Shown: piece by piece, positions 6,292 to 13,438 of the stretch
How the letters are laid out: the number at the start of each line of letters is the position of its first letter
Numbering within the stretch: the first letter of the stretch is position 1
Assembly (NCBI GenBank): GCA_910578575.1
Contig: CAJTQP010000016.1
Coordinates: forward strand, 1-42,445
Source: an uncultured Oscillospiraceae bacterium
GTDB lineage: Bacteria > Bacillota > Clostridia > Oscillospirales > Oscillospiraceae
DNA length: 42,445 nucleotides
Direction: 5' to 3'
Notes under the pieces: generated by a model
What the model was told of the DNA's origin: nothing
Database searches by the model: none
The model's input: the letters and a program-made list of their open reading frames with translations, nothing else
Made by a program: the position numbers and the translations under genes

Positions 6292-8706
6292 TCAAGACTT
6301 GGCGGCTTTGTCAGCCGGAAGTTTTTTGGCGTCTAGCGAAGGATAGGGTCGGAAAAGCATGTATAGGATCAGGGCGATGCAAACTAGGGCGGCGGCCACA
6401 CCGATGGGGTTCCCGTTACCGGTGATGAGGCTGCCCAACTGGTAGATGATGAGGGCCACCACATAGCCCAGGGCGCACTGGTAACCTAAGGCGAACCAGG
6501 TCCACTTGGCGGAATTCATCTCCCGCTTGATGGCACCCATGGCAGCAAAGCAGGGGGCGCAGAGAAGGTTGAAGGCCAGGAAGGCGTAGCCAGCCAGGGG
6601 TGTGAGACCCTCGAAGTCCAGCACACCGAAGACCCCCACGATTTCCTCCTTGGCCACCAGGCCCATGATGGTGGCCACGGCGGCTTTGATGTTGCCAAAG
6701 CCCAGGGGGGAGAAGATCCAGCAGATGGCGCTGCCGACGATCCCCAAAAGGCTATTTTCCAATTCCATCTCCAGGTCGAAGGCAAACATGCCGTCCACCA
6801 CGCCGAAGGAGGAGCCAGCCCAGATCACAATGGAGGCCAGGAGGATGACGGTACCGGCCTTTTTGATGAAGGACCAGCCCCGCTCCCACATGGAGCGCAG
6901 AACGTTGGTGAGGGTGGGCCAGTGGTAGGCAGGCAGCTCCATCACGAAGGGGGCGGGGTCTCCGGCAAACAGGCGGGTCTTTTTCAACATAATGCCAGAG
7001 ACGACGATGGCCGCCATACCCAGGAAATAGGCGCTGGGGGCTACCCACCAGGCTCCGCCGAACAGGGCGGTGGCGATGAGGGCAATGATGGGCATTTTTG
7101 CCCCGCAGGGGATGAAAGTGGTGGTCATAATGGTCATGCGGCGGTCCCGTTCATTTTCAATGGTCCGGGAGGCCATGATGCCGGGGACACCGCAGCCGGT
7201 GCCGATGAGGATGGGGATGAAGGACTTGCCAGAAAGGCCGAAACGGCGGAAAATCCGGTCCATGACAAAGGCCACGCGGGCCATATAACCGCAGGCTTCC
7301 AGGAAGGCCAGCATGATGAAGAGTACCAGAAGTTGGGGAACAAATCCTAGCACAGCGCCCACACCGGCGACGATGCCGTCCAGGATGAGGCTCTTTACAC
7401 TGTCTGCGCAGCCAATGGCGTCCAGTGCATGCTCCAGAACCACGGGCACACCGGGGATCCAGAGACCGAACGCGGCAGTGTCCGGGGCATTCTCCATGGC
7501 GGCTTCATAGGCTTCGGAGATTTCAAAGCCTTCTGCTGCCAAAGCATCGCCGTAGAAACCGTAGGCCTCGTCAAAGGCACTGAAATCCTCGGCCTCTATG
7601 GCCTCCAGCAGGTTGTCGGCGCCGATGATTCCGGCCTCTGCCGCATCCTCGATGGTGGACACATAGTCGTCGGTCCAGAGGGTTTCCTGGGCATAGTGGT
7701 TGATGGCCTCTGTGTAGGCGGCACTGCCATTGCCAAAGAGGTGGAAGCCATCCCCAAAGAGCCCATCGTTGGCCCAGTCTGTGGCCCAAGTGCCTACCGT
7801 GCTCACAGCAATAAAGTAGACCAGGATCATGATAGCGGCAAAGATGGGCAGGGCTAGGACGCGGTGGGTGACGATACGGTCGATTTTGTCCGAGGTGGTC
7901 AACTGGCCGGCGGCTTTCCTTTTATAAGTGCCCTCAAGGATGGAGCCGATGTAGTTGTAGCGCTCGTTGGTGATGATGCTCTCAGCGTCGTCGTCCAACT
8001 CCTGCTCCGTGGATGTGATATCCTGTTCGATGTGGTCCAAGACAGACTGGGCGATGTTGATTTTTTCCAGGACTTTTTCGTCCCGCTCAAAAATCTTAAT
8101 GGAGTACCAGCGCTGCTGGTCGGCGGGCATATCGTGAAGCGCGGCTTCTTCGATATGGGCCAGGGCATGTTCCACCGGGCCGGAGAAGTTGTGGGTGGGG
8201 ACTGTCTTGGTGGAGTGGGTGGCCTGTATGGCTGCCTCGGCGGCTTCCATAACGCCGGTGGCTTTGAGGGCGGAAATCTCCATCACCTGGCAGCCCAAGG
8301 AGCGGGAGAGGGCGGGGAAGTTGATGGTGTCACCGTTCTTTTTCACCAGGTCCATCATGTTCACGGCGATGACCACGGGGATGCCCAACTCTGTGAGTTG
8401 GGTGGTGAGGTAGAGGTTGCGCTCCAGGTTGGTGCCGTCCACAATGTTCAGAATGGCGTCCGGCCGCTCCTCGATGAGATAGTTTCTAGCCACCACTTCC
8501 TCCATGGTGTAGGGGGAGAGGGAGTAGATGCCGGGGAGGTCCATAATGACCACGTCCTTGTGGCCCTTCAACTGCCCCTCCTTTTTCTCTACCGTGACGC
8601 CTGGCCAGTTCCCCACAAATTGGTTGGAACCGGTCAGGGCGTTGAAGAGGGTGGTCTTGCCGCAGTTGGGATTGCCAGCTAGGGCAATTTTTATTTGCTG
8701 CTCCAT
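6292..8706 (-). CDS. feoB: Ferrous iron transport protein B
   Basis: GTPase-coupled importer of Fe(II) across the cytoplasmic membrane, 804 residues. The G domain shows G1 GNPNCGKTT (11-19), G3 DLPG (56-59) and G4 NMMD (116-119), followed by a helical GDI-like region to about 265. Core membrane motifs include the Gate segments GTGCGVPGI (about 502-510) and PCGAKMP (533-539). Between the first membrane segment (about 284-301) and the next conserved segment (DGIVAGVGAVLGF, from 443) is an unusually long acidic stretch of about 135 residues, predicted outside the cell. The start has AAGGAG upstream. A terminator-like hairpin and a dyad TTAG-N6-CTAA separate it from feoA, so it may be transcribed both from the feoA promoter and independently. 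Confidence 0.97.
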   Translation of the reverse strand: MEQQIKIALAGNPNCGKTTLFNALTGSNQFVGNWPGVTVEKKEGQLKGHKDVVIMDLPGIYSLSPYTMEEVVARNYLIEERPDAILNIVDGTNLERNLYLTTQLTELGIPVVIAVNMMDLVKKNGDTINFPALSRSLGCQVMEISALKATGVMEAAEAAIQATHSTKTVPTHNFSGPVEHALAHIEEAALHDMPADQQRWYSIKIFERDEKVLEKINIAQSVLDHIEQDITSTEQELDDDAESIITNERYNYIGSILEGTYKRKAAGQLTTSDKIDRIVTHRVLALPIFAAIMILVYFIAVSTVGTWATDWANDGLFGDGFHLFGNGSAAYTEAINHYAQETLWTDDYVSTIEDAAEAGIIGADNLLEAIEAEDFSAFDEAYGFYGDALAAEGFEISEAYEAAMENAPDTAAFGLWIPGVPVVLEHALDAIGCADSVKSLILDGIVAGVGAVLGFVPQLLVLFIMLAFLEACGYMARVAFVMDRIFRRFGLSGKSFIPILIGTGCGVPGIMASRTIENERDRRMTIMTTTFIPCGAKMPIIALIATALFGGAWWVAPSAYFLGMAAIVVSGIMLKKTRLFAGDPAPFVMELPAYHWPTLTNVLRSMWERGWSFIKKAGTVILLASIVIWAGSSFGVVDGMFAFDLEMELENSLLGIVGSAICWIFSPLGFGNIKAAVATIMGLVAKEEIVGVFGVLDFEGLTPLAGYAFLAFNLLCAPCFAAMGAIKREMNSAKWTWFALGYQCALGYVVALIIYQLGSLITGNGNPIGVAAALVCIALILYMLFRPYPSLDAKKLPADKAAKS

Positions 8707-8730
8707 AGGTTCACTCCTTTTCTTTTATTT

Positions 8731-8748
8731 GGTTAGTTTTGTCTAACT
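8731..8748. promoter_or_regulatory. Dyad TTAG-N6-CTAA upstream of feoB
   Basis: The sequence GGTTAGTTTTGTCTAACTG sits 25-45 bases before the feoB start codon. Its core TTAG-N6-CTAA has the same half-sites and spacing as the palindrome at the feoA promoter (9092-9109). It is a candidate binding site for the DtxR-family regulator encoded at 9321. Confidence 0.5.
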
Positions 8749-8757
8749 GCCTGGGAT

Positions 8758-8783
8758 AAAAAAACGGGAGGGCATCCCGTTTT
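8758..8783 (-). terminator. Intrinsic terminator / attenuator between feoA and feoB
   Basis: On the minus strand AAAACGGGA (8775-8783) pairs with TCCCGTTTT (8761-8769) around a 5-base loop, followed by three more T residues. It overlaps the feoA stop codon (8782-8784) and should stop part of the transcription into feoB, giving more feoA than feoB mRNA. Confidence 0.72.
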
Positions 8784-9012
8784 ATAGCTGGGGGTCTACC
8801 TCAACCATTTCCGCGTCTGCTTTGCGCAGGGAGAGCTCATAGCCCCGGACAGCAATCTCCATGGGGTCGCCCAGGGGTGCAACCTTTCGCACAAAGATTT
8901 CCACACCTTTGGTAATACCCATGTCCATGATGCGGCGTTTGATGGCACCCTCGCCGTGGAGCTTGATCACCCGGACGGATTTGCCCACAGGGACATCTTT
9001 TAATGTATTCAT
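8782..9012 (-). CDS. feoA: Ferrous iron transport protein A
   Basis: A small cytoplasmic SH3-like protein of 76 residues needed for FeoB activity. The family pattern is present: LKDVPVGKSVRVIKLHGEGAIKRRIMDMGITKGVEIFVRKVAPLGDPMEIAVRGYELSLRKADAEMVEV, including the MGI turn and the PLGDP(M/I)EI motif. The start at 9012 follows AAGGAG by about 9 bases. It is the first gene of the feo unit, with a leader of about 100 bases and a strong promoter carrying a palindrome. Its stop lies inside the hairpin that precedes feoB. Confidence 0.95.
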   Translation of the reverse strand: MNTLKDVPVGKSVRVIKLHGEGAIKRRIMDMGITKGVEIFVRKVAPLGDPMEIAVRGYELSLRKADAEMVEVDPQL

Positions 9013-9091
9013 GCCTGCTTCTCCTTATAAAATCGTGCGCCTGGCCGCTGTGTTCTGGGGAGGGCAACCAGGGATCCGTCATTTTATGTAA

Positions 9092-9145
9092 GATTAGCAC
9101 TTGCTAATCCTCTGCTATTGTAGCGCGTTCTATTGGGGTTGTCAA
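9092..9145 (-). promoter_or_regulatory. feoA promoter with palindromic operator
   Basis: On the minus strand TTGACA (9140-9145), a 17-base spacer and TACAAT (9117-9122) form a near-consensus sigma-A promoter. Immediately downstream of the expected start point is the 18-base perfect palindrome GATTAGCA-CT-TGCTAATC (9092-9109), containing TTAG-N6-CTAA. A repressor bound there would block initiation. The divergent DtxR-family gene is the obvious candidate. A further 6-bp inverted repeat (9144-9149/9155-9160) overlaps the -35 region. Confidence 0.78.
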
Positions 9146-9251
9146 CGGCTAACTGCCGTTTTTACTACCCAACAGAGTTTTTTGTTGTTTTGAACAAAAG
9201 CGGAGGCGAAGGAATGGTTGAAACTGGATAACTGTCTAGCTTGTACCGCTC

Positions 9252-9280
9252 TTGAAAACTTGTGGCAATTATGGTATCTT
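9252..9280 (+). promoter_or_regulatory. Putative promoter of the DtxR-family regulator
   Basis: TTGAAA (9252-9257) and TATCTT (9275-9280) are separated by 17 bases and end 40 bases before the regulator start. No TTAG-N6-CTAA dyad is seen on this side, so autoregulation is not evident. Confidence 0.5.
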
Positions 9281-9320
9281 ATTATTATTGAGTAAGTTTT
9301 ATATGAGAGGGGATGGTCCT

Positions 9321-9686
9321 ATGATCTTACAGGAATCCGGCGAGATGTATTTGGAGACCATACTGATTCTGTCCAAACGGGGAAAAGCGGTCCGCTCCAT
9401 TGATGTGAGCGAATATATGGGCTTTTCAAAACCCAGCGTCAGCCGCGCCATTGGTTTGCTGAAAACCGGCGGATATGTGGTCATGGATGACCACGATGGG
9501 CACCTGACCCTCACCGATACGGGACGAGCTGTGGCGGAAAATATTTATGAAAAGCACACCATACTCTCCCGCTTCCTGATGGATTTGGGGGTGGATGAAA
9601 CCACCGCCACAGAGGATGCCTGCAAGATGGAGCATGTTATCAGTGATACGTCTTTTGCTGCCTTGAAAAAACATGCGGGGCTTTGA
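9321..9686 (+). CDS. Short DtxR-family metal-dependent transcriptional regulator
   Basis: A 121-residue regulator made of the N-terminal winged helix (about 4-63, recognition helix around FSKPSVSRAIGLL) and the metal-binding/dimerisation domain (65-121). It lacks the C-terminal SH3-like domain of full DtxR. Residues that align with the DtxR metal sites are visible: Met9, His79, Cys101, Glu104 and His105 (EDACKMEH). MntR proteins have Asp at the Met9 position, so an iron rather than manganese sensor is favoured. I chose ATG 9321 (GAGAGGGG upstream); the upstream TTG at 9252 lies in the promoter. It is divergent from feoAB and is their likely repressor. Alignment is from memory of the family. 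Confidence 0.88.
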   Translation: MILQESGEMYLETILILSKRGKAVRSIDVSEYMGFSKPSVSRAIGLLKTGGYVVMDDHDGHLTLTDTGRAVAENIYEKHTILSRFLMDLGVDETTATEDACKMEHVISDTSFAALKKHAGL

Positions 9687-9707
9687 GGAAAATATTGAAC
9701 AAATCGT

Positions 9708-9749
9708 ACAAAGACAGCCTTCACAATGGGATGTGAAGGCTGTCTTTGT
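9708..9749 (+). terminator. Strong intrinsic terminator after the DtxR-family gene
   Basis: A perfect 18-bp stem (9708-9725 with 9732-9749) closes a 6-base loop and is followed by a short T-rich run. It lies 21 bases after the stop codon. Confidence 0.87.
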
Positions 9750-9823
9750 TTGTAGGAACTGTACAGATGCTTTGTGGGAGCTTTCCCGTAGTGGATGGCG
9801 GACATAGGTATTTTCCCTTACTT

Positions 9824-9919
9824 TCACTCAATGGTATAGCCCACGCCCCATACGGTCTTGATGAATCGCGGCTTCCGGGTGGGTTCCTTCATGCGGAACA
9901 TATCCTCCAGTTGTTCCAG
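9824..9919 (-). pseudogene. C-terminal remnant of an OmpR-family response regulator
   Basis: On the minus strand 31 codons read LEQLEDMFRMKEP followed by TRKPRFIKTVWGVGYTIE and a stop. This is the end of the winged-helix effector domain of OmpR/PhoB-type regulators (the R-(F/Y)-I-(K/R)-T-V-W-G-V-G-Y motif). An in-frame stop lies directly upstream (9920-9922), and no receiver domain is found. An IS3-type transposase fragment begins about 50 bases further upstream, so the gene was probably broken by insertion and later deletion. The 72-codon open frame on the opposite strand is its shadow. Confidence 0.8.
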
Positions 9920-9966
9920 TCACTAAATGAAGTAGCGCCATATTGGTACCTTTCGCTCTTCTAGTA

Positions 9967-10235
9967 TTATCTGCTTTGTATTGTAACGAAAGACGGATAA
10001 GCAGTCACAGCGTTCTCTAATATGTGGACACATAACTCCACTTTCGTATTTGTTTCCGTCGTAAGACCGAGGGTGCCGAGATCAAAGCAATCAAAAATGC
10101 TGATACATATAGCCTTCCATCTGCCGCCTTGATTTCTGTGATATCCGTGCCGCATTTTTCCAGCGGAGCATCGGGACAGAAATCTTTCCGTAGACCAAGA
10201 GCTGCGGTTGACGATGTTGGAGTTGAGGGTTGTAT
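9967..10235 (-). mobile_element. IS3-family transposase (OrfB) fragment, frameshifted
   Basis: Minus-strand translation gives RKDFCPDAPLEKCGTDITE and then IKAADGRLYVS in one frame. It continues as IFDCFDLGTLGLTTETNTK and VELCVHILENAVTAYPSF in the next. Together these are the start of the rve catalytic domain of IS3-type OrfB, including the first catalytic Asp in TDITEI. A single missing A at about 10095-10099 joins the two frames. The second Asp, the Glu, the N-terminal part and both terminal inverted repeats are missing, so it is an inert relic. The right boundary is approximate. Confidence 0.78.
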
Positions 10236-10276
10236 GAAAAGGCCGGGGAACACTCTCCGGCCCACATCACGATTTC

Positions 10277-10850
10277 TTATTCAGAAAATACCTTGCCAAG
10301 GTCGATAAAACAGCCGTCTAGGATATTGACCCGTGCGATATCTCCAGCTCCATACTCTTCGTGAATCCGGAGAAAACCATTTTCATCCAACGTGAACACC
10401 TGGACGGATTTGTACTCTGGGTCAACGATCCAATATTCCCGGACCCTGGCACGCTGGTAAAGTCCCAACTTCACAAAACGGTCATGATGCAGAGACGAGG
10501 GGGATAGGACCTCAAGGCCAAATCAGGTGCCCCTTTGCAGCCATGCTTGTCTATTTTCCTCTTATCGCAAACGACAGATATGTCTGGTTTTACCATGGTA
10601 TCTACATCTTCAGGGCGGTCATTGCTTTGCTCAAACAGACGAACCCCAAAGGGCGCCGGGTAAACCTTGCAGGGTTTTCCATCCAGGTAGTTTCCAAGCT
10701 GCCGCCCAAGTTCAAAGCTGATCTCCTGATGGCGGCTGGAAGGCGGCGCCATCATCACAACTTTCCGTTGATGATCTCCAGGCGTTCCTCTTTTTCTTGC
10801 GAAAGACAGTCAGCAAACGTATACCGTCCCGTTTCCATTGGTAATGCCAT
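10277..10850 (-). pseudogene. Uma2 family (DUF820) nuclease-fold gene with two frameshifts
   Basis: Three consecutive minus-strand frames together give one Uma2 protein of about 190 residues. It begins MALPMETGRYTFADCLSQEK, continues through MMAPPSSRHQEISFELGRQL and VKPDISVVCDKRKID, and ends GLYQRARVREYWIVDPEYKS ... DLGKVFSE. The first break is in LEIINGK/VVMMAPP near 10758-10763 (AAGTTGTG where AAGGTTGTG is expected). The second is near 10514-10516 (TTGAGG where TTGGAGG is expected), exactly at the LEVLSPSS motif carrying a catalytic acid of the PD-(D/E)XK fold. Both look like one-base deletions. Uma2 proteins are common in multicopy families and mobile regions; no function is established. 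A consensus promoter still precedes it. Confidence 0.82.
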
Positions 10851-10888
10851 GAAATCATATCTCCTTCACGTAACACAGTTGCAACGCT

Positions 10889-10917
10889 ATTGTAGCGTTT
10901 GGAATGGAATCTGTCAA
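10889..10917 (-). promoter_or_regulatory. Consensus promoter of the Uma2 pseudogene
   Basis: TTGACA (10912-10917), a 17-base spacer and TACAAT (10889-10894) on the minus strand, 39 bases before the ATG. The rest of 10918-11061 holds no gene I can support. Confidence 0.7.
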
Positions 10918-11061
10918 CAAAGAGGAAAGGGCTTGTCTGACGTACCCCTGATAGGAGAGATTAAGTCCCAGTTTACTACAGAAATTTTACAGGCTTTTTC
11001 TCGCTGTAGCGTGCTGTTATGTGCTGCTCTATGCGCTTCGTTTTCTTTCGCGCGAAATAAC

Positions 11062-11108
11062 AAAAGACCTTGTGTGTCAACGATTCGCATTAACACACAA
11101 GGTCTTTT
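11062..11108 (-). terminator. Intrinsic terminator downstream of tRNA-Pro
   Basis: A perfect 16-bp stem (11062-11077 with 11093-11108) around a 15-base loop starts 5 bases beyond the 3' end of the tRNA gene. The last arm ends in TTTT on the minus strand. Confidence 0.85.
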
Positions 11109-11112
11109 ATCA

Positions 11113-11188
11113 TGGTCGGAGTGCAGGGACTCGAACCCTGGGCCTCCTGCTCCCAAAGCAGGCGCGCTACCAACTGCGCAACACCCCG
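11113..11188 (-). tRNA. tRNA-Pro (anticodon UGG), CCA encoded
   Basis: A 76-base cloverleaf on the minus strand. The 7-bp acceptor stem is CGGGGTG/CACTCCG with one G-U pair. The D-arm holds AGTTGGTAGC. The anticodon stem-loop is CCTGC-TTTGGGA-GCAGG, giving UGG. The T-arm contains the GGTTCGAGTCC consensus. The discriminator is A and the genome encodes the CCA end (11113-11115). UGG reads most or all proline codons with wobble. A sigma-A promoter and a strong terminator flank it, so it is a single-gene transcription unit, divergent from transketolase. Confidence 0.97.
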
Positions 11189-11220
11189 TCATTTACTCTT
11201 TACAAAGAGGAACAGTCCAC

Positions 11221-11249
11221 ATTATAAAGGAAACCCGCGACAAATGCAA
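11221..11249 (-). promoter_or_regulatory. Promoter of tRNA-Pro
   Basis: TTGCAT (11244-11249), a 17-base spacer and a perfect TATAAT (11221-11226) on the minus strand, about 33 bases before the mature 5' end. Confidence 0.72.
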
Positions 11250-11263
11250 GGGCAGAAAGAGAA

Positions 11264-11292
11264 TTGACCGGAGAAAATTTCCGTGGTACACT
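11264..11292 (+). promoter_or_regulatory. Promoter of the transketolase genes
   Basis: TTGACC (11264-11269), a 17-base spacer and TACACT (11287-11292), about 50 bases before the first transketolase start and divergent from the tRNA promoter. Confidence 0.6.
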
Positions 11293-11342
11293 ATATCATG
11301 AAGGAATTCGGCACTTTGAAATCCGTAGGAGGAGGCAACGAT

Positions 11343-12185
11343 ATGAAAACAGAGTTACGCACCCTGGAGGCCGTGGCGGCCAAGGGGCGGCTGCTGGGTC
11401 TGGATATGGTGTACAACTGCGCATCCGGCCACCTAGGCGGCTCCTTTTCCGCCATGGACATTCTCACCCAGCTATACTTTAACGTGATGCGGGTGGACCC
11501 GGCCAAGCCCCAGGACCCGGAGCGGGACCGCTTCGTCCTCTCCAAAGGCCACTGCACCCCGGCCCTCTATCCCATCCTGGCCCAGCGGGGCTACTTCCCA
11601 GAGGAGGAGTTGAAGCTCTTCCGTAGCGTAGAGGGCCATCTCTCCGGCCACGCGGAGATGCACCATGTAAAAGGCGTAGATATGTCCACCGGCTCTTTGG
11701 GGCAGGGTATCTCCGCCGCTGTGGGCATGGCTCTGGCGGGGAAGTTGGACAAGAAAGAGTTTCGGGTCTACGCCCTCTTGGGGGACGGCGAGATCGAGGA
11801 GGGCCAGGTTTGGGAGGCGTTCATGAGCGCTGCCAAGTACGGCCTGGACAACCTCTGCGCCATCATTGACGTAAACGGCCTACAGATCGACGGCAAAACC
11901 GCCGATGTGATGCCCTCGGAGCCTCTGGACCAGAAGCTGGAGGCCTTTGGCTGGCATGTGATCGCCGTAGACGGCCACGACTTCACCGCCCTGGAGGAGG
12001 CCTTTGCCAAGGCCAAGACCCTCACCGGGGCCCCCACGGTCCTGCTGGCTAAGACCGTCAAGGGCAAGGGGGTCTCCTTCATGGAGAATGACGCTGGTTG
12101 GCACGGCAAGGCCCCCAACGCGGAACAGTATAAGAAGGCACGGGCGGAGTTGGTTGCCGCCCTGGCAGAAAAGGAGGGCAAATAA
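11343..12185 (+). CDS. Transketolase, N-terminal (TPP-binding) subunit
   Basis: First half of a split transketolase, 280 residues. It transfers two-carbon units between sugar phosphates in the non-oxidative pentose phosphate pathway, and so links to ribose 5-phosphate for PRPP and purines. The thiamine diphosphate motif runs GDGEIEEGQVWEAFMSAAKY ending in DVN. The His-rich substrate loops SKGHCTPALYPIL and GSLGQGIS are present. I chose ATG 11343 with TAGGAGGAGG 8 bases upstream; an in-frame ATG at 11283 lies inside the promoter. One base separates its stop from the next start, so the two halves are translated together. Confidence 0.93.
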   Translation: MKTELRTLEAVAAKGRLLGLDMVYNCASGHLGGSFSAMDILTQLYFNVMRVDPAKPQDPERDRFVLSKGHCTPALYPILAQRGYFPEEELKLFRSVEGHLSGHAEMHHVKGVDMSTGSLGQGISAAVGMALAGKLDKKEFRVYALLGDGEIEEGQVWEAFMSAAKYGLDNLCAIIDVNGLQIDGKTADVMPSEPLDQKLEAFGWHVIAVDGHDFTALEEAFAKAKTLTGAPTVLLAKTVKGKGVSFMENDAGWHGKAPNAEQYKKARAELVAALAEKEGK

Positions 12186-12186
12186 T

Positions 12187-13146
12187 ATGGCAGAGAAAAT
12201 CGCCACCCGCGCCGCTTACGGCAAGGCTCTGCTGGAGCTGGCGGAGCAGGAACCCGATCTGGTGGTTCTGGACGCGGACCTGTCTGGCTCCACCATGACC
12301 AAGGACTTCGGCAAGGCGTACCCCGACCGCTTTTTCGATATGGGCATCGCAGAGGCCAACATGGTGGGCGTCGCCGCCGGCCTGGCTGCCTGCGGCAAGA
12401 AGCCCTTTGCCAACTCCTTCGCCATGTTTGCCGCGGGACGAGCCTGGGAGCAGGTGCGCAACAGCGTGGCCTATCCGGGCCTGAACGTGACCATCGTGGG
12501 CTCCCACGGGGGCCTATCCGTAGGGGAGGACGGGGCCACCCACCAGTGTATCGAGGACCTGGCCATCATGCGTGCCATCCCCGGTATGACGGTGCTATGT
12601 CCCTGTGATGGCCATGAGATGCGCCAGGCAGTGAAAGCCCTCATGGACTATGAGGGCCCCGCCTACATGCGCCTAGGCCGTTTGGCAGTGGAGACCGTGA
12701 CGGACAGCCTGGAGGGCTACCAGTTTGAACTGGGGAAGGGGGTCCTCCTGCGCCCCGGTGCAGACGTGACCATCGTAGCTGTGGGCATGATGGTCCAGGA
12801 GGCCCTGAAAGCCGCGGAATACCTGGCCCAGGAGGACATTGACGTCCGGGTCATCGACATGCACACCATCAAACCCCTGGACACAGAACTCCTGCTGGCT
12901 GCCGCGCGGGAGACCGGCTGCATCGTCACCAGCGAGGAGGCCAACATCGTGGGCGGCCTGGGCAGTGCCGTGTCGGAGTACCTCTCCGGCGTGTGCCCGG
13001 TGCCGGTGATCCGCCACGGGGTGGAGGACAGCTTCGGCCGCTCCGGGGCGGCACTGAAGGTGCTGGAGGCCTACGGCTTGACAGTTGACGGAATCATTGA
13101 CAAAGTGAGGGAAGCGATTTCCATAAAGCAGGCACTGATGATTTGA
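12187..13146 (+). CDS. Transketolase, C-terminal subunit
   Basis: Second half of the split transketolase, 319 residues. It contains the pyrimidine-binding domain (VVLDADLSGSTMTKDFGKAY, FFDMGIAEANMVGVAAGLA) and the C-terminal transketolase domain (ADVTIVAVGMMVQEALKAAEYL, IDMHTIKPLD, EEANIVGGLGSAVSEYL). The catalytic Glu that activates thiamine diphosphate lies in GIAEANM. It starts one base after the first subunit's stop. A longer in-frame opening reaches back to 12004 inside the previous gene, but the start MAEKIATRAAYGKALLELAE is the family-typical N-terminus. Split transketolases are common in Clostridia and Archaea. Confidence 0.93.
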   Translation: MAEKIATRAAYGKALLELAEQEPDLVVLDADLSGSTMTKDFGKAYPDRFFDMGIAEANMVGVAAGLAACGKKPFANSFAMFAAGRAWEQVRNSVAYPGLNVTIVGSHGGLSVGEDGATHQCIEDLAIMRAIPGMTVLCPCDGHEMRQAVKALMDYEGPAYMRLGRLAVETVTDSLEGYQFELGKGVLLRPGADVTIVAVGMMVQEALKAAEYLAQEDIDVRVIDMHTIKPLDTELLLAAARETGCIVTSEEANIVGGLGSAVSEYLSGVCPVPVIRHGVEDSFGRSGAALKVLEAYGLTVDGIIDKVREAISIKQALMI

Positions 13147-13217
13147 GAAAATTTGGAGATAATCCATAAAAAATTCCGTTTATAAAAATAAAATCATGCA
13201 TCTGTGGCTTTTTCGCC

Positions 13218-13246
13218 TTGCAATTTTCATAAAATAAGGGTAGAAT
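13218..13246 (+). promoter_or_regulatory. Promoter of the glycine riboswitch / symporter unit
   Basis: TTGCAA (13218-13223), a 17-base spacer and TAGAAT (13241-13246). Transcription would start near 13253, just upstream of the riboswitch. Confidence 0.65.
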
Positions 13247-13264
13247 AGACCCAGCAAAGTGAAT

Positions 13265-13420
13265 ACTGTCAGACGTACCTGGGACGGTCCGCAGGATGGG
13301 CGAGAACCCAGTGATAGGGAATCTGGAGACATCCACCTGTGGTGGAGGCCGAAGGGGCAAGACGCATCGCGAACTCTCTCAGGCAAAAGGACAGATTGGG
13401 ACAATGTGAGAGAACTGTCC
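13265..13420 (+). promoter_or_regulatory. Glycine riboswitch (one complete aptamer)
   Basis: The region 13319-13398 matches the glycine aptamer. P1 is AATCTG (13320-13325) / CAGATT (13392-13397). P3a is a hairpin TCCACC-TGT-GGTGGA (13332-13346). The two conserved blocks are GCCGAAGGGGCAAG (13349-13362) and TCTCAGGCAAAAGGACAG (13377-13394). The 50 bases before it form a structured leader but not a recognisable second aptamer, so this looks like a singlet, perhaps with a degenerate ghost aptamer. GGACAG (13389-13394) can alternatively pair with CTGTCC (13415-13420), competing with P1. An intrinsic terminator follows. Glycine would be expected to control export or uptake by the downstream symporter; the sign of control is inferred. 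Confidence 0.87.
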
Positions 13421-13438
13421 AGAAATTTTGACCTTTTG

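Noticed and set aside
10543..11301. 252-codon plus-strand frame
   Set aside because: It runs antisense to the Uma2 pseudogene, through a terminator and a tRNA gene, so it cannot be a real protein gene.
12004..12186. Extended N-terminus for the second transketolase subunit
   Set aside because: The extension lies inside the first subunit gene in another frame and is Pro/Arg-rich; ATG 12187 gives the family N-terminus.
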